This document shows positions 25,228 to 34,239 of a DNA stretch of 43,163 nt, piece by piece. The notes under the pieces were generated by a model, which was not told where the DNA came from, did no database searches, and saw only the letters and a list, made by a program, of their open reading frames with translations. How positions within the stretch are numbered: position 1 is the first letter of the stretch; each line of letters opens with the position of its first letter. The stretch comes from an uncultured Prevotella sp. (GTDB taxonomy: Bacteria; Bacteroidota; Bacteroidia; Bacteroidales; Bacteroidaceae): positions 1 through 43,163 of the forward strand of contig CAJONO010000006.1 in assembly GCA_905235905.1 (NCBI GenBank), written 5' to 3'. The translations under genes were made by a program, and so were the position numbers.

Positions 25228-26880
25228 TTATTCCGCAAGTCGTTTCACGACAAAGAAGCCTATGCGGTGATTGCGGTCTTTCCGTCCTAATGAGCGCAAC
25301 TGATACATTCCATCTGGTAAGGCCGAGACATCAAGGAGCGTTCCTTTTTGATAGCGGCTCACCTGTAATTGTTGTCCCAGAAGGGTCTCGACAATTATGA
25401 AGTCGGCATCGAGCACTGCCGATTTGGCAGGCAATGCCACAGGACGGCCATCGGTAATGCTGATGGCAGGCTTGCTATACTGGGAGCCGGCATTCACAAG
25501 CAGTTGGCAGGCTCTGCTCTCCAAGCCATAACGGTCTTGGGCCGTCACGGCATAGTTCAGCGAAGGGTTGTAAGGAACTCGAACGCTTGTACCCGTTATT
25601 CGCGTGGCCACCAGATTCTTAGCATCAGAGATGTCAATGGGGAAGTCGGGCGAGGCATATATATTGTAAACATGCTTTTCCGTATCGCTCCAACTGAGCA
25701 CACCTTCCTTCAGCGTGAGTCCCATTGGGGCAACAGGCGGTTCGGAAGAGAGCCATGTCATTGGTGGAACAAGGGCGAGATGGGCATCAAAATGAGACGT
25801 GAAGTCGTATATGCCTCGTTGGTTGGCAGTTAAGAACTTTGAGCGGAAGAAGCAGTGCCCCATGCCCAACTGCCGTGACACGTACATTTGCCGTTTGATG
25901 TCGTTGAGCTGCCATCGGCCTTCTTTCGGGTCAAGGAAGTAGATGCCAAGTCCTGGCACAATCAGGCGTCCGTAGCTGTTTTCTTGCCAGTCAATGGCAA
26001 AGGGGAAAAACTGATTGTCACGAAAATACATCATCGGAAACAAAGCGTCCATAAGTCCCTCTTTCAGCCACTGCTGTGCATCCTGGGCCACGGCCCTGCG
26101 TGCGTTCCAGCCGCCGGAACTGTATCGTGAGAGATCATCGTGCTTCCCGATTGGCGAACAGGATAGCATCACCCAGGGCTTTATGGCCTTTACCTCATGA
26201 TGTATCGTCCTTACGATGCGCGTAATAGCATTAATCTGAGAACTGAGGCTGGTCTTTCTTGACTTGCTTCTTGTTTTGTTAGCTTTGACCACGTTTCTCC
26301 ATTTCTCAGGATAGCGAATATAGTCAAGGTGTATGCCGTCGACATCATATTTTTCTACAATCTCCCTACAGCAGCTGGCCAAATAGCTGGCTGTGGCATC
26401 CTGTTCGGGATCCATATAGCCCTCGTCGCCAATTCTGACAATGAGTCCGGGCATCTTTTTTCGTAACTGCTGACATCCATACGAGTTCCATTTACCCACG
26501 GGAATCGTCACTACCCATGCATGAAGCTGCATTCCCCGCTTGTGGCATTCGTCGATGGCCAGTTGCAGAGGGTCGTAGGATGGGGCATGGCCGGCCTTGC
26601 CTGTCAGGCATGCGTCGAAAGGCTCCAGGGCTGAGGGATAAAGTGTCGTGGCACGTATGCGCGTCTGAAGCATGACTGTATTGATACCAGCCTTTTTCAG
26701 CTTGTCGAGCGTTAGGCACAGTTCTTCTTTCTGTTGTTGGGCCTGATGGAAATGAGGCCAGTCAATGCCCCCGATGGTCGTTAGCCAGACGGCACGAATC
26801 TCGTATTTGGGCGATTCCTGAGCGTGGGCAAACAGGGTTGCCAAGAGAAGAAAAATGGATAATATCCTTTTTTGAATCAC
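25228..26880 (-). CDS. Family-10-like glycosylhydrolase, secreted (550 aa)
   Basis: Signal peptide MIQKRILSIFLLLATLFAHA, then the GHL10 (formerly DUF187) domain beginning EIRAVWLTTIGGIDWPH. LKKAGINTVMLQTRIRATTL and the strand YDVDGIHLDYIRYP with acidic catalytic candidates follow. After the barrel (about residue 370) comes a fibronectin-like region (LSWSDTEKHVYNIYASPD, NYAVTAQDRYGLES). The substrate is unknown; relatives are thought to act on peptidoglycan or host glycans. The C-terminus (PDGMYQLRSLGRKDRNHRIG) resembles a secretion tail. Confidence 0.85.
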   Translation of the reverse strand: MIQKRILSIFLLLATLFAHAQESPKYEIRAVWLTTIGGIDWPHFHQAQQQKEELCLTLDKLKKAGINTVMLQTRIRATTLYPSALEPFDACLTGKAGHAPSYDPLQLAIDECHKRGMQLHAWVVTIPVGKWNSYGCQQLRKKMPGLIVRIGDEGYMDPEQDATASYLASCCREIVEKYDVDGIHLDYIRYPEKWRNVVKANKTRSKSRKTSLSSQINAITRIVRTIHHEVKAIKPWVMLSCSPIGKHDDLSRYSSGGWNARRAVAQDAQQWLKEGLMDALFPMMYFRDNQFFPFAIDWQENSYGRLIVPGLGIYFLDPKEGRWQLNDIKRQMYVSRQLGMGHCFFRSKFLTANQRGIYDFTSHFDAHLALVPPMTWLSSEPPVAPMGLTLKEGVLSWSDTEKHVYNIYASPDFPIDISDAKNLVATRITGTSVRVPYNPSLNYAVTAQDRYGLESRACQLLVNAGSQYSKPAISITDGRPVALPAKSAVLDADFIIVETLLGQQLQVSRYQKGTLLDVSALPDGMYQLRSLGRKDRNHRIGFFVVKRLAE

Positions 26881-26912
26881 GTTGTTCGTCTTTATTAGGT
26901 GTTTTGAGGTTA

Positions 26913-26944
26913 CAAAAGTACGAATAATCTTTCAAAAGGCCAAA
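26913..26944 (-). promoter_or_regulatory. Promoter of the glycosylhydrolase gene
   Basis: On the minus strand TTTG (26944-26941), about 20 bases, TACTTTTG (26920-26913), 32 bases before the ATG at 26880. Confidence 0.75.
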
Positions 26945-26984
26945 TTTTTTTATCTTGGCAGGCTTTTAATTCGGAAATTTTATC

Positions 26985-26992
26985 TAATTTTG
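26985..26992 (+). promoter_or_regulatory. -7 element of trmD, very close to the start codon
   Basis: TAATTTTG ends only ten bases before the ATG at 27003, implying a 5' leader of a few bases. The -33 region has TTTTA but no TTG at standard spacing. Confidence 0.55.
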
Positions 26993-27002
26993 CAGCTGAA
27001 TT

Positions 27003-27680
27003 ATGAGAATAGACATTATTACTGTTTTGCCCGAGATGCTTGAGGGCTTCGTTCATGAATCGATTCTGGCTCGTGCAGAGAAAAAAGGCCTGGCAGAAAT
27101 ACGATTGCATAATCTTCGTGACTACACGTTAGACAAGTGGCGACGTGTAGACGACTATCCCTATGGCGGATCGGCAGGCATGGTGATGCAGTGTGAGCCA
27201 ATCGACCGTTGCATCACTGCACTCAAGCAAGAGCGTGATTACGATGAAGTGATTTTCACTTCGCCCGACGGAGAGCGTTTCGACCAGCACATGGCCAATG
27301 AGTTGTCATTGAAAGGCAACCTGATTATTTTGGCCGGTCACTATAAAGGAATAGACCAGCGCATTCGCGAACATCTTATAACCAAGGAGATTTCAATAGG
27401 CGACTTCGTGCTTACGGGTGGCGAGCTTGTAGCAGCCATGATTGCCGATGCCATAGTGCGCGTGGTGCCAGGGGTGATAGGCGATGAGCAGAGTGCTTTG
27501 AGCGACTGTTTTCAGGACGATATTCTGGCTGCCCCCATCTACACCCGTCCTGCTGACTACAAGGGTTGGAAGGTGCCCGAGATTCTTCTCAGCGGCAATG
27601 AGGCAAAGATACGCGAATGGGAGCTTGAACAGGCTTTGGAGCGTACCCGCAAGTTGCGTCCAGACCTGCTTCAGAAATAA
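27003..27680 (+). CDS. trmD: tRNA (guanine37-N1)-methyltransferase TrmD (225 aa)
   Basis: Methylates G37 next to the anticodon using S-adenosylmethionine and so prevents +1 frameshifting. [16 protein letters not shown] is the family N-terminus, [18 protein letters not shown] the substrate loop, and [20 protein letters not shown] the SPOUT trefoil-knot cofactor site. The length is normal. It is first in a run with trpS and ispE. Confidence 0.95.
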   Translation: MRIDIITVLPEMLEGFVHESILARAEKKGLAEIRLHNLRDYTLDKWRRVDDYPYGGSAGMVMQCEPIDRCITALKQERDYDEVIFTSPDGERFDQHMANELSLKGNLIILAGHYKGIDQRIREHLITKEISIGDFVLTGGELVAAMIADAIVRVVPGVIGDEQSALSDCFQDDILAAPIYTRPADYKGWKVPEILLSGNEAKIREWELEQALERTRKLRPDLLQK

Positions 27681-27758
27681 CCCAGTTCTCCTTCATTATA
27701 AAACAGAAAAAATTAAGTAATAAGTAAAAAGATTAGACAAGTAAAAAATAGAACTTAT

Positions 27759-28847
27759 ATGGGAAAAGTAATTCTTACAGGCGACCGTCCTACAGGCAAA
27801 CTCCATCTGGGGCACTATGTAGGTTCGCTTCGACGTCGTGTACAACTGCAAGAGCAGGGCGACTACGACAAAATGTTTGTGTTTATGGCTGATGTTCAGG
27901 CACTTACTGACAATGCCGACAATCCTGAGAAGATTCGACAGAATATCATCAATGTCGCACTCGACTATCTCGCTGCAGGACTCGACCCTCAGAAGTGTAT
28001 CATTTTTATACAGAGTCAGATTGCCGAACTGGCCGAGCTGACAACCTACTTGATGAACCTTATTACGGTAAGTCGCGTACAGCGTAACCCAACGGTGAAG
28101 ACCGAGATAAAAATGCGCAACTTCGAGGCCAACATACCTTTAGGTTTTTTCTGCTATCCGGTCTCTCAGGCTGCCGATATAACGCTCTTCAAGGCAACAA
28201 CCGTACCTGTAGGCGAAGACCAAGAGCCCATGCTCGAAGTGGCTCGCGAATTGGTGCGTCGCTTCAATACGGTCTATGGCGAGGTGCTTGTCGAACCCAA
28301 TATTATGTTGCCTGAAAACCAGACAGCCCGCCGACTTCCTGGTACCGACGGCAAGGAGAAAATGTCGAAGTCGTTAGGAAACTGCATCTACTTGAGCGAT
28401 TCTGCCGATGAGGTGTGGCAGAAAGTGCGTTCCATGTACACCGATCCTGAGCATCTGAATGTTTCTGACCCCGGACATGTAGAGGGCAATGCCGTGTTCA
28501 CCTACTTAGATGCGTTCTCGACCGAATCGGATTTCGCTAATTTCTGGCCTGAATATCAGAACCTAGACGAATTGAAAGACCACTATCGTCGTGGCGGATT
28601 GGGCGATATGAAATGTAAAAAGTTTCTGAATACCATTCTCAACAACATGCTTGAACCCATGCGCCAGCGCAGACATGAGCTGGAACAGGACATTCCGGAA
28701 ATATATAACATTCTGAGAAAAGGAACGGAACAGGCTCGAGAGACTGCTGCACAGACAATGGACGAGGTGCGCAAAGCCATGCGCATAGACTATTTCAACG
28801 ACACCGAGCTAATTAACCAGCAGGTGGAAATGTTTCGTGCGAAATAA
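27759..28847 (+). CDS. trpS: Tryptophanyl-tRNA synthetase (362 aa)
   Basis: Charges tRNA-Trp with tryptophan. The class I signatures are present: the HIGH-type [14 protein letters not shown] (about 11-24) and [12 protein letters not shown] (about 200). [16 protein letters not shown] is the conserved tryptophan-pocket region. The protein is about 30 residues longer than the short 330-residue form. It lies 78 A-rich bases after trmD and 14 before ispE. Confidence 0.95.
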   Translation: MGKVILTGDRPTGKLHLGHYVGSLRRRVQLQEQGDYDKMFVFMADVQALTDNADNPEKIRQNIINVALDYLAAGLDPQKCIIFIQSQIAELAELTTYLMNLITVSRVQRNPTVKTEIKMRNFEANIPLGFFCYPVSQAADITLFKATTVPVGEDQEPMLEVARELVRRFNTVYGEVLVEPNIMLPENQTARRLPGTDGKEKMSKSLGNCIYLSDSADEVWQKVRSMYTDPEHLNVSDPGHVEGNAVFTYLDAFSTESDFANFWPEYQNLDELKDHYRRGGLGDMKCKKFLNTILNNMLEPMRQRRHELEQDIPEIYNILRKGTEQARETAAQTMDEVRKAMRIDYFNDTELINQQVEMFRAK

Positions 28848-28861
28848 GAATTTGTTGCGAA

Positions 28862-29692
28862 ATGCTGAGTTTTCCTTGTGCAAAAATCAATCTGGGGCTG
28901 AACATCGTAGAGCGTAGGCCCGACGGTTATCACAATCTGGAAACCGTGTTCTATCCCGTGCCCATCAAGGATGCGTTGGAGGTGCAGGTGATGGCCAATG
29001 GATTCCCCTCGGAATACGGCTGCGACTTGAAGACCACCAATCTCGTTATTGACGGCAACGAGCAGCAAAACCTTGTGGTGAGGGCCTATAACTTGCTGAA
29101 ACGAGACTTCCCGCAGATTCCGCGTGTGCATGCCCATCTTTATAAGGCTATTCCCACACAGGCTGGTATGGGAGGCGGTTCGAGTGACTGTGCGTTTATG
29201 TTGAAGATGATGAACGACATGTTCAGCCTGAACCTCTCTGAAAAGCAATTGATAGAGTATGCTGCCAAGCTGGGGGCCGATTGCGCGTTTTTTATTCTTA
29301 ACAGGCCTGCTTATGCCGAAGGAATTGGCGAACGTCTTGAACCTATTCGACTGAATCTCAGTGGGTTGTATCTGACTGTCGTCAGACCAGACATTCCTGT
29401 TTCTACCAAGGAAGCTTTCTCGCTCATTACGCCGCAACGACCGCCTCGTAATTGTCGTGAGGTTGTGATGCAGCCCATTGACACATGGCGAGAGCTACTA
29501 ACAAACGATTTCGAGATGAGCGTCTTCGCGCTCCATCCCGAAATCGCTGATATTAAGCAACGTCTCTATAATATGGGAGCCGTCTATTCTGCTATGAGTG
29601 GCAGTGGCAGCGCAGTGTTTGGCCTGTTCAGGAACAACGTTGACGTGGAACAGGCATTCGAGGGTATGTTTACCGCCTTTATTCCTCTATGA
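28862..29692 (+). CDS. ispE: 4-diphosphocytidyl-2-C-methyl-D-erythritol kinase (276 aa)
   Basis: Phosphorylates 4-diphosphocytidyl-2-C-methylerythritol in the non-mevalonate isoprenoid pathway. AKINLGLNIVERRPDGYHNL holds the N-terminal GHMP-kinase Lys and substrate site. PTQAGMGGGSSDCAFMLK is the ATP-binding motif and AMSGSGSAVFGLF the C-terminal GHMP motif. The length is normal. Its 3' end overlaps the end of the PqqD-like gene on the other strand by 14 bases. Confidence 0.94.
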   Translation: MLSFPCAKINLGLNIVERRPDGYHNLETVFYPVPIKDALEVQVMANGFPSEYGCDLKTTNLVIDGNEQQNLVVRAYNLLKRDFPQIPRVHAHLYKAIPTQAGMGGGSSDCAFMLKMMNDMFSLNLSEKQLIEYAAKLGADCAFFILNRPAYAEGIGERLEPIRLNLSGLYLTVVRPDIPVSTKEAFSLITPQRPPRNCREVVMQPIDTWRELLTNDFEMSVFALHPEIADIKQRLYNMGAVYSAMSGSGSAVFGLFRNNVDVEQAFEGMFTAFIPL

Positions 29693-29948
29693 TGCCTGCC
29701 TCAAGCCACTTCCCGAGCAGCTGCTCTACATCATGAAGAGCCGTAGCATCGTCTACCTCATATTCTTCTGTCAGATAGCGGGCCAGGTCTTCTTTCGTGA
29801 AGTCCTGACCTTCTGCTTTTGTCCAGAGATAGGCCGATGACTCGTTCATACTGATGATACGGCTGAAGTCAATATTCTCAATGCCCTCAGCCACAATGAC
29901 ATGCTCACCACAAATGGTGCGCAGGTGGAATCCTTTTTTTGTCTTCAT
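29679..29948 (-). CDS. PqqD-like peptide-binding protein (89 aa)
   Basis: A compact winged-helix protein of the PqqD superfamily. MKTKKGFHLRTICGEHVIVA is the N-terminal strand region, with NESSAYLWTKAEGQDFTKED and DVEQLLGKWLEAGII following in family order. PqqD-like proteins hold the leader of a precursor peptide for RiPP tailoring enzymes. Its start overlaps the S26 peptidase stop as ATGA, so the two are translationally coupled, and it ends the rpoD operon. No precursor peptide gene is recognisable nearby. The fold call is firm; a role in peptide maturation is inferred. Confidence 0.8.
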   Translation of the reverse strand: MKTKKGFHLRTICGEHVIVAEGIENIDFSRIISMNESSAYLWTKAEGQDFTKEDLARYLTEEYEVDDATALHDVEQLLGKWLEAGIIEE

Positions 29949-30433
29949 TGTTCTATATCCTTTTTAGTGAATCGTGCGGGAATATGTGGATGAAATAGAA
30001 ACAGCAGGTAGCGGCGGATGGGGTAGAGACGGGTCCACCACCAGGAATAGACACGCCATTTCCTGCCATTGGTATAGTCGGGGGTCTGTCGTCCTTTTCG
30101 AAAAAAGCCAATGGCCTTGGCCTTGACGTCTGTCAGGCGGCAATATTCATTGGCCAGATTTCCGTCGCCGCGCAAGGTGACGTTATCGTTGTCGATGCCA
30201 ATGATGCGGTGCAGCACATAGTGCTTTGGACTCACCTCGGCCAATACGGCATCGCCTACGGCTATATCCACATCCTTTGAGGCAACGAGAATAGCCTTGT
30301 CGCGACCGTCTTCCAAAAACGGACGCATACTTCTGCCGCGCAAGGGTAGGGTAGCGGTCTTGCCTACGCAAGACTCTAACTGCTCTATGACGAATGGCAG
30401 CAGCTCGGCATTGGGCATTTTCTTGACAATCAT
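29945..30433 (-). CDS. S24/S26-family signal-peptidase-like protease (162 aa)
   Basis: LRGRSMRPFLEDGRDKAIL carries the GxSMxP nucleophile motif (Ser35 from the chosen start). YVLHRIIGIDNDNVTLRGDG carries the second motif with His75 where bacterial leader peptidases have Lys. That Ser/His arrangement resembles the SipW, archaeal and ER-type signal peptidases. The C-terminal third is Trp/Arg-rich (WRVYSWWWTRLYPIRRYLLF) and may lie on the membrane. I prefer the ATG at 30433, which forms an ATGA overlap with the HprK-like gene. In RiPP clusters such proteases remove leader peptides; here that is inferred. Confidence 0.8.
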   Translation of the reverse strand: MIVKKMPNAELLPFVIEQLESCVGKTATLPLRGRSMRPFLEDGRDKAILVASKDVDIAVGDAVLAEVSPKHYVLHRIIGIDNDNVTLRGDGNLANEYCRLTDVKAKAIGFFRKGRQTPDYTNGRKWRVYSWWWTRLYPIRRYLLFLFHPHIPARFTKKDIEQ

Positions 30434-31323
30434 CTGTTGGCAACAAGGGTTTGATAGCACACCCGAGCGGCCTCTTCGTCAGGCAGGCAGTGCATGGTGA
30501 ATACTGGTGTTGTCTCGATGAGACGAGTAATGGCATCGCACAGGTGGTTGTAGATGACAGTGTCCCACTTCATTGACGAACATGCCGGCAGCAGCACGGC
30601 AAAAGCTTGGATAGGGGCAAGGCGTTCTATCCAGTTCTTATGGTCGCGTTCTATCTGTGTGAGAGCCCCCAATCGGGCTTTCACATTTCGGTAACAGGGC
30701 GTCTTGCCGCTCCAGGGAGAACCGTAGATGTAGGGAAGGCCATCGTCAAGAACGCGAATAATGGGATTGTCGTCATTCATTAGCTCGGCACCTTCTATAT
30801 GCTTCATCCAAAGCGATGTGTGGGTGCTCTTTCCCGTGCCACTCTTGGCCGTGAAGGGAAAGCCTTCGCTTCCATATTTGATGCACGAGGCGTGGATGAG
30901 CAAAGTCTGATGGAAACTGCCGGCAAAAGCGTAGATAAGCATAAGCGCATCGTTCAGCCCGAAGGAGCGCATAGTCCAGTCGCCATTGAGCGCACATTGG
31001 CATTGGGAAAAGTTGTGGTTACAGATAAGAAGACAACAGTCGCGGTTGTGAATGTCGCGGATAATAAACTGGTAGCCGCCATCGGGCAACTGATAGACGA
31101 GGGTGTCGCCATTGCCAGTGTCGAATTTTCTGACCAGCTTTTTGTCTTTCACGGGTCTCAGCTCGTCGTCGACGGTAAGTGTGCTAAGACAATCGTCGGC
31201 AGGGAACGCAGTTACCGTCTGGAAAGGACTGAACGAAGGCAACAGTTGCATGTTGTTGACAGATGTGTCCTTGAACTGTATGCAGACGCAATGTTCGGCA
31301 ATAATAAAAAAATACTTTTCCAC
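30430..31323 (-). CDS. HPr kinase-like protein of a peptide-tailoring type (297 aa)
   Basis: The P-loop is AKSGTGKSTH (about residues 159-168), preceded by the capping segment LLIHASCIKYGSEGFPFT and followed by the acidic MNDDNPIIRV, as in HprK-related kinases. PYIYGSPWSGKTPCYRN is the second conserved block. This subfamily is found with PqqD and S26-type genes in lasso-like peptide loci, where relatives phosphorylate a precursor peptide. A GTG at 31323 lies four bases (AGGA) after the upstream stop and gives the usual N-terminus VEKYFFIIAEH; an ATG at 31350 would overlap the upstream gene by 23 bases. True carbon-control HPr kinase is unlikely because the N-terminal domain differs. Confidence 0.78.
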   Translation of the reverse strand: MEKYFFIIAEHCVCIQFKDTSVNNMQLLPSFSPFQTVTAFPADDCLSTLTVDDELRPVKDKKLVRKFDTGNGDTLVYQLPDGGYQFIIRDIHNRDCCLLICNHNFSQCQCALNGDWTMRSFGLNDALMLIYAFAGSFHQTLLIHASCIKYGSEGFPFTAKSGTGKSTHTSLWMKHIEGAELMNDDNPIIRVLDDGLPYIYGSPWSGKTPCYRNVKARLGALTQIERDHKNWIERLAPIQAFAVLLPACSSMKWDTVIYNHLCDAITRLIETTPVFTMHCLPDEEAARVCYQTLVANR

Positions 31324-31327
31324 TCCT

Positions 31328-31792
31328 TTATTCAGACACCTCTGGTTCAACTTCTTCCATTTCTTGTCTCATATCGACAGCTTCAAAACGAAAATCGCTG
31401 GCATTAAGATAACGCACGTCGAAGTGTGGCTTGCCATCTTTCGAGTGGGTGTAGAGCTTCTTCATCTTGACGTATTTCTTCTCAAGTTTCTCCCTGTCTA
31501 AATGATAGACAATAGTACATGTGCGGTAAGGCAGGTTCTCTTTCCTGCCAAGGTACTGTTTCAGCTGTAGCGAATAGGACTCGCGTCCAAGCAGAAAGTC
31601 GCTCTTGCTGTCGACCCATGCGGCTTCCACTTCTTGTACGTCGGTGAAATGGACGATGGTGTCGTTGAACGATGCGGCAAAGCCAAACATGTACATTTTC
31701 GGGACTACAATTCTCTTGGCTGCAATCTCTCCTACTGCAACCGTGGCCAGCACTATGGCTATGGCCAGCATTTTATATGTCAGGTGTTTCAT
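31328..31792 (-). CDS. Secreted or periplasmic protein of unknown function (154 aa)
   Basis: A hydrophobic N-terminus ([18 protein letters not shown], about 8-25) looks like a signal peptide or anchor. The mature part begins [20 protein letters not shown] and contains [16 protein letters not shown] and [14 protein letters not shown], with an acidic tail (EEVEPEVSE). I do not recognise a named family, though similar proteins seem widespread in Bacteroidales. Its ATG overlaps the rpoD stop as ATGA. The HprK-like gene follows four bases after its stop. Confidence 0.7.
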   Translation of the reverse strand: MKHLTYKMLAIAIVLATVAVGEIAAKRIVVPKMYMFGFAASFNDTIVHFTDVQEVEAAWVDSKSDFLLGRESYSLQLKQYLGRKENLPYRTCTIVYHLDREKLEKKYVKMKKLYTHSKDGKPHFDVRYLNASDFRFEAVDMRQEMEEVEPEVSE

Positions 31793-32652
31793 TGTCCTAA
31801 ATATGTTTTCAGCATCTTGCTCTTAGTGCCTACCCTAAGTCTTCTGATAGCTTTCTCCTTTATCTGCCTCACTCTTTCACGTGTAAGCCCATATTTTGCG
31901 CCAATCTCTTCAAGCGTCATTTCCGGTTGGTTGATACCGAAAAAAGCCTGTATGACGTTGCGCTCACGTTCGTTGAGCAACTTCAGCGCCTGGCTTATCT
32001 CTGCCTTCAACGACTCCTGTACCAGCAGATTGTCGGCAGTAGGCGCATCGTCGTTCACCAAAACGTCGAGCAGCGAATTGTCGTCATTGTCAGTGAAAGG
32101 TGCATCGACAGACACATGGCGCGCATTGGCAATCATAGCCTCGTCGATTTTGTCTTCATCGAGTGCCACGTGCTCCGATAGCTCTTCTATTGAAGGTCGC
32201 CTCTCATTCTCCTGCTCGAATTTGCTCATGAAGCGGTTAATCTTGTTGAGCGAGCTAACCTGGTTCAGGGGTACTCGCACTATCCGGCTCTGCTCGGAGA
32301 TGGCCTGCAGGATGCTCTGCCTGATCCACCAAACAGCGTATGAGATGAACTTGAAGCCCCTTGTCTCGTCGAATCTTTCCGCAGCCTTGATGAGCCCCAT
32401 GTTGCCCTCGTTAATCAGGTCGGGCAGGCTCATGCCTTGGTTTTGGTATTGCTTTGCAACCGAAACCACGAAGCGCAGATTGGCCTTGGTCAGACGCTCC
32501 AGCGCCTTTCGGTCGCCCTTCTTGATACGTTGTGCCAGTTCTACTTCCTCATCAACTCCCACCAAATCTTCCTTGCCTATTTCCTGCAAGTACTTTTCAA
32601 GAGCTTCGCTCTCCCGATTAGTGATTGAGTTTGTGATTTTTAACTGTCTCAT
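31789..32652 (-). CDS. rpoD: Primary sigma factor RpoD/SigA, Bacteroidetes type (287 aa)
   Basis: Directs RNA polymerase to the TTTG/TAnnTTTG promoters seen across the window. The start [15 protein letters not shown] (ATG at 32652) is that of the short Bacteroidetes primary sigma, which lacks region 1.1. Region 2 holds [16 protein letters not shown] and the -7-reading [13 protein letters not shown]; region 3 has [17 protein letters not shown]; region 4.2 ends [17 protein letters not shown]. It heads an operon with an unknown secreted protein and three peptide-tailoring-like genes. A second paralogous sigma of this type cannot be excluded. Confidence 0.93.
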   Translation of the reverse strand: MRQLKITNSITNRESEALEKYLQEIGKEDLVGVDEEVELAQRIKKGDRKALERLTKANLRFVVSVAKQYQNQGMSLPDLINEGNMGLIKAAERFDETRGFKFISYAVWWIRQSILQAISEQSRIVRVPLNQVSSLNKINRFMSKFEQENERRPSIEELSEHVALDEDKIDEAMIANARHVSVDAPFTDNDDNSLLDVLVNDDAPTADNLLVQESLKAEISQALKLLNERERNVIQAFFGINQPEMTLEEIGAKYGLTRERVRQIKEKAIRRLRVGTKSKMLKTYLGQ

Positions 32653-32679
32653 AGTCGGCATCGTTTTTGTTTCAAGGTG

Positions 32680-32710
32680 CAAAGATAGGCGTTTTATCCG
32701 AATAAAACAA
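32680..32710 (-). promoter_or_regulatory. Promoter of the rpoD operon
   Basis: On the minus strand TTG (32710-32708), 20 bases, TATCTTTG (32687-32680), 27 bases before the ATG at 32652. Confidence 0.7.
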
Positions 32711-32762
32711 GAAATAAAACTTATTTTTTGATTTTATATGATGTAATGTCGTTTTTTCTGTG

Positions 32763-32770
32763 TAACTTTG
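32763..32770 (+). promoter_or_regulatory. -7 element of the aminopeptidase C gene
   Basis: TAACTTTG, 48 bases before the ATG at 32819. The frame is open upstream to 32768 but that ATG lies within this element. The -33 region is T-rich without a TTG. Confidence 0.6.
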
Positions 32771-32818
32771 CCCCCTATAACAAGCTATATAAACAGATTT
32801 TTACGCAAAATAACGACA

Positions 32819-34222
32819 ATGAAAGCACTTATTATTACATCGACAGCCCTTTGGCTGACCCTGGCTGCCCAGGCACAGAACAAGAGTGGAGGCATTAGCG
32901 AAGACATGTTGCACAACATTCAGAAAGAGCAGAAACTGGCACCTGCCGACCGAGCTTTGCAAAACGCGATTGCCGCCAATGCCATTGACGATTTGGCCAA
33001 GAACCATCTGAATGCTGGAGAACTGGACACCTATTTCAGTGTTGAGACGAAGAAGCAGACCATCAGCGACCAGAAGCAGTCGGGACGCTGCTGGATGTTC
33101 AGTGGTATGAACGTGCTGCGCAGCGACTTCAACCGTCGCACCGACTCGCTCGTAGTTGAGTTCTCCCAGGCCTACCTCTTCTTTTGGGACCAGTTAGAGA
33201 AGGCAAACCTCATGCTACAGGGCGTGATTGAGACGGCCACCAAGCCTATCGATGACCAGCGGGTGCAGTTCTTCTTTCATTACCCTATCGGCGATGGCGG
33301 CACCTTCTGTGGCGTGGCCGACTTAGCAGACAAATATGGTATGGTACCGAAAGAGGCGATGCCTGAGACATTTTCGAGCGATAACACCTCGAAGGCCCGC
33401 AGCCTAATAGCCTCGAAATTGAGAGAGTACGGACTGCAGCTGCGCGACATGGTACAGAAAGGCAAGAAACAGCAGGCACTGGAAAAGGCAAAGACACGCA
33501 TGCTGGCACAAATATACCACATGCTGCAATACGTCATCGGCCAGCCGCCTGCAACATTCAATTATGCCTTCAAGAACGAACAGGGAAAGGCAGTAGGCCA
33601 TGCAAAGGAATACACACCGAAGACGTTCTATCAGCAAGTAATGGGTGGCAAGGTACTCAATGGTTCGTTTGTCATGGTGATGAACGACCCTCGACGTGAA
33701 TACTACAAAACCTATGAGGTAGAATACGACCGCCATACCTACGACGGCCATAACTGGAAGTACGTAAACCTGCCGATGGACGACATAGAGTCCATGGCTA
33801 TCGATGCGCTGAAAGCCGGGCAGAAGTTGTATTCAAGCTATGATGTTGGTAAGATGCTCGACCGCAAACGTGGATATGCCGACACGGAGAATTTCGACTA
33901 TGCGTTGCTGTTTGGTACAACATTTGGCATGGACAAGGGCCAGCGCATCTCTACTTTTGACAGTGGCTCTACCCATGCCATGACTCTGACGGCTGTCGAC
34001 CTTGACGACAAAGGCAAGGCCAAGAAATGGAAAGTGGAGAACTCATGGGGTGGCTCATGGGGACAGCAGGGCTGTCTGATTATGACCGACCGATGGCTGC
34101 GTGAATACATGTTCCGTCTGGTGGTGCCCAACGAGTTTGTACCGGCAAAAGTTATGAATGCCTACAACACAACACCCGTCATGGTGATGCCCGAAGACCC
34201 ACTGTTCCTGCCCGACGAATAG
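32819..34222 (+). CDS. pepC: Secreted aminopeptidase C / bleomycin hydrolase family protease (467 aa)
   Basis: A C1B cysteine peptidase. The signal peptide MKALIITSTALWLTLAAQAQ replaces the cytosolic N-terminus of classical PepC. Catalytic Cys91 is in KQSGRCWMFSGMN, the His in GSTHAMTLTAVDLD and the Asn in WKVENSWGGSWG, in the correct order. The family usually acts as a hexameric aminopeptidase with an internal chamber; here export to the periplasm or surface suggests a role in peptide feeding. It is convergent with the TPR gene, 17 bases away. Confidence 0.9.
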   Translation: MKALIITSTALWLTLAAQAQNKSGGISEDMLHNIQKEQKLAPADRALQNAIAANAIDDLAKNHLNAGELDTYFSVETKKQTISDQKQSGRCWMFSGMNVLRSDFNRRTDSLVVEFSQAYLFFWDQLEKANLMLQGVIETATKPIDDQRVQFFFHYPIGDGGTFCGVADLADKYGMVPKEAMPETFSSDNTSKARSLIASKLREYGLQLRDMVQKGKKQQALEKAKTRMLAQIYHMLQYVIGQPPATFNYAFKNEQGKAVGHAKEYTPKTFYQQVMGGKVLNGSFVMVMNDPRREYYKTYEVEYDRHTYDGHNWKYVNLPMDDIESMAIDALKAGQKLYSSYDVGKMLDRKRGYADTENFDYALLFGTTFGMDKGQRISTFDSGSTHAMTLTAVDLDDKGKAKKWKVENSWGGSWGQQGCLIMTDRWLREYMFRLVVPNEFVPAKVMNAYNTTPVMVMPEDPLFLPDE

Positions 34223-34239
34223 AATAGGGTAGGGTAACG

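Noticed and set aside
30430..31323. Calling the P-loop protein a catabolite-control HPr kinase
   Set aside because: Only the P-loop and capping region resemble HprK; the N-terminal domain differs, and the PqqD and S26 neighbours favour a peptide-tailoring relative.
31634..32731. Plus-strand frame of 365 codons opposite rpoD
   Set aside because: A Ser/Leu-rich antisense translation across a clear sigma factor gene and its promoter; no start signals.
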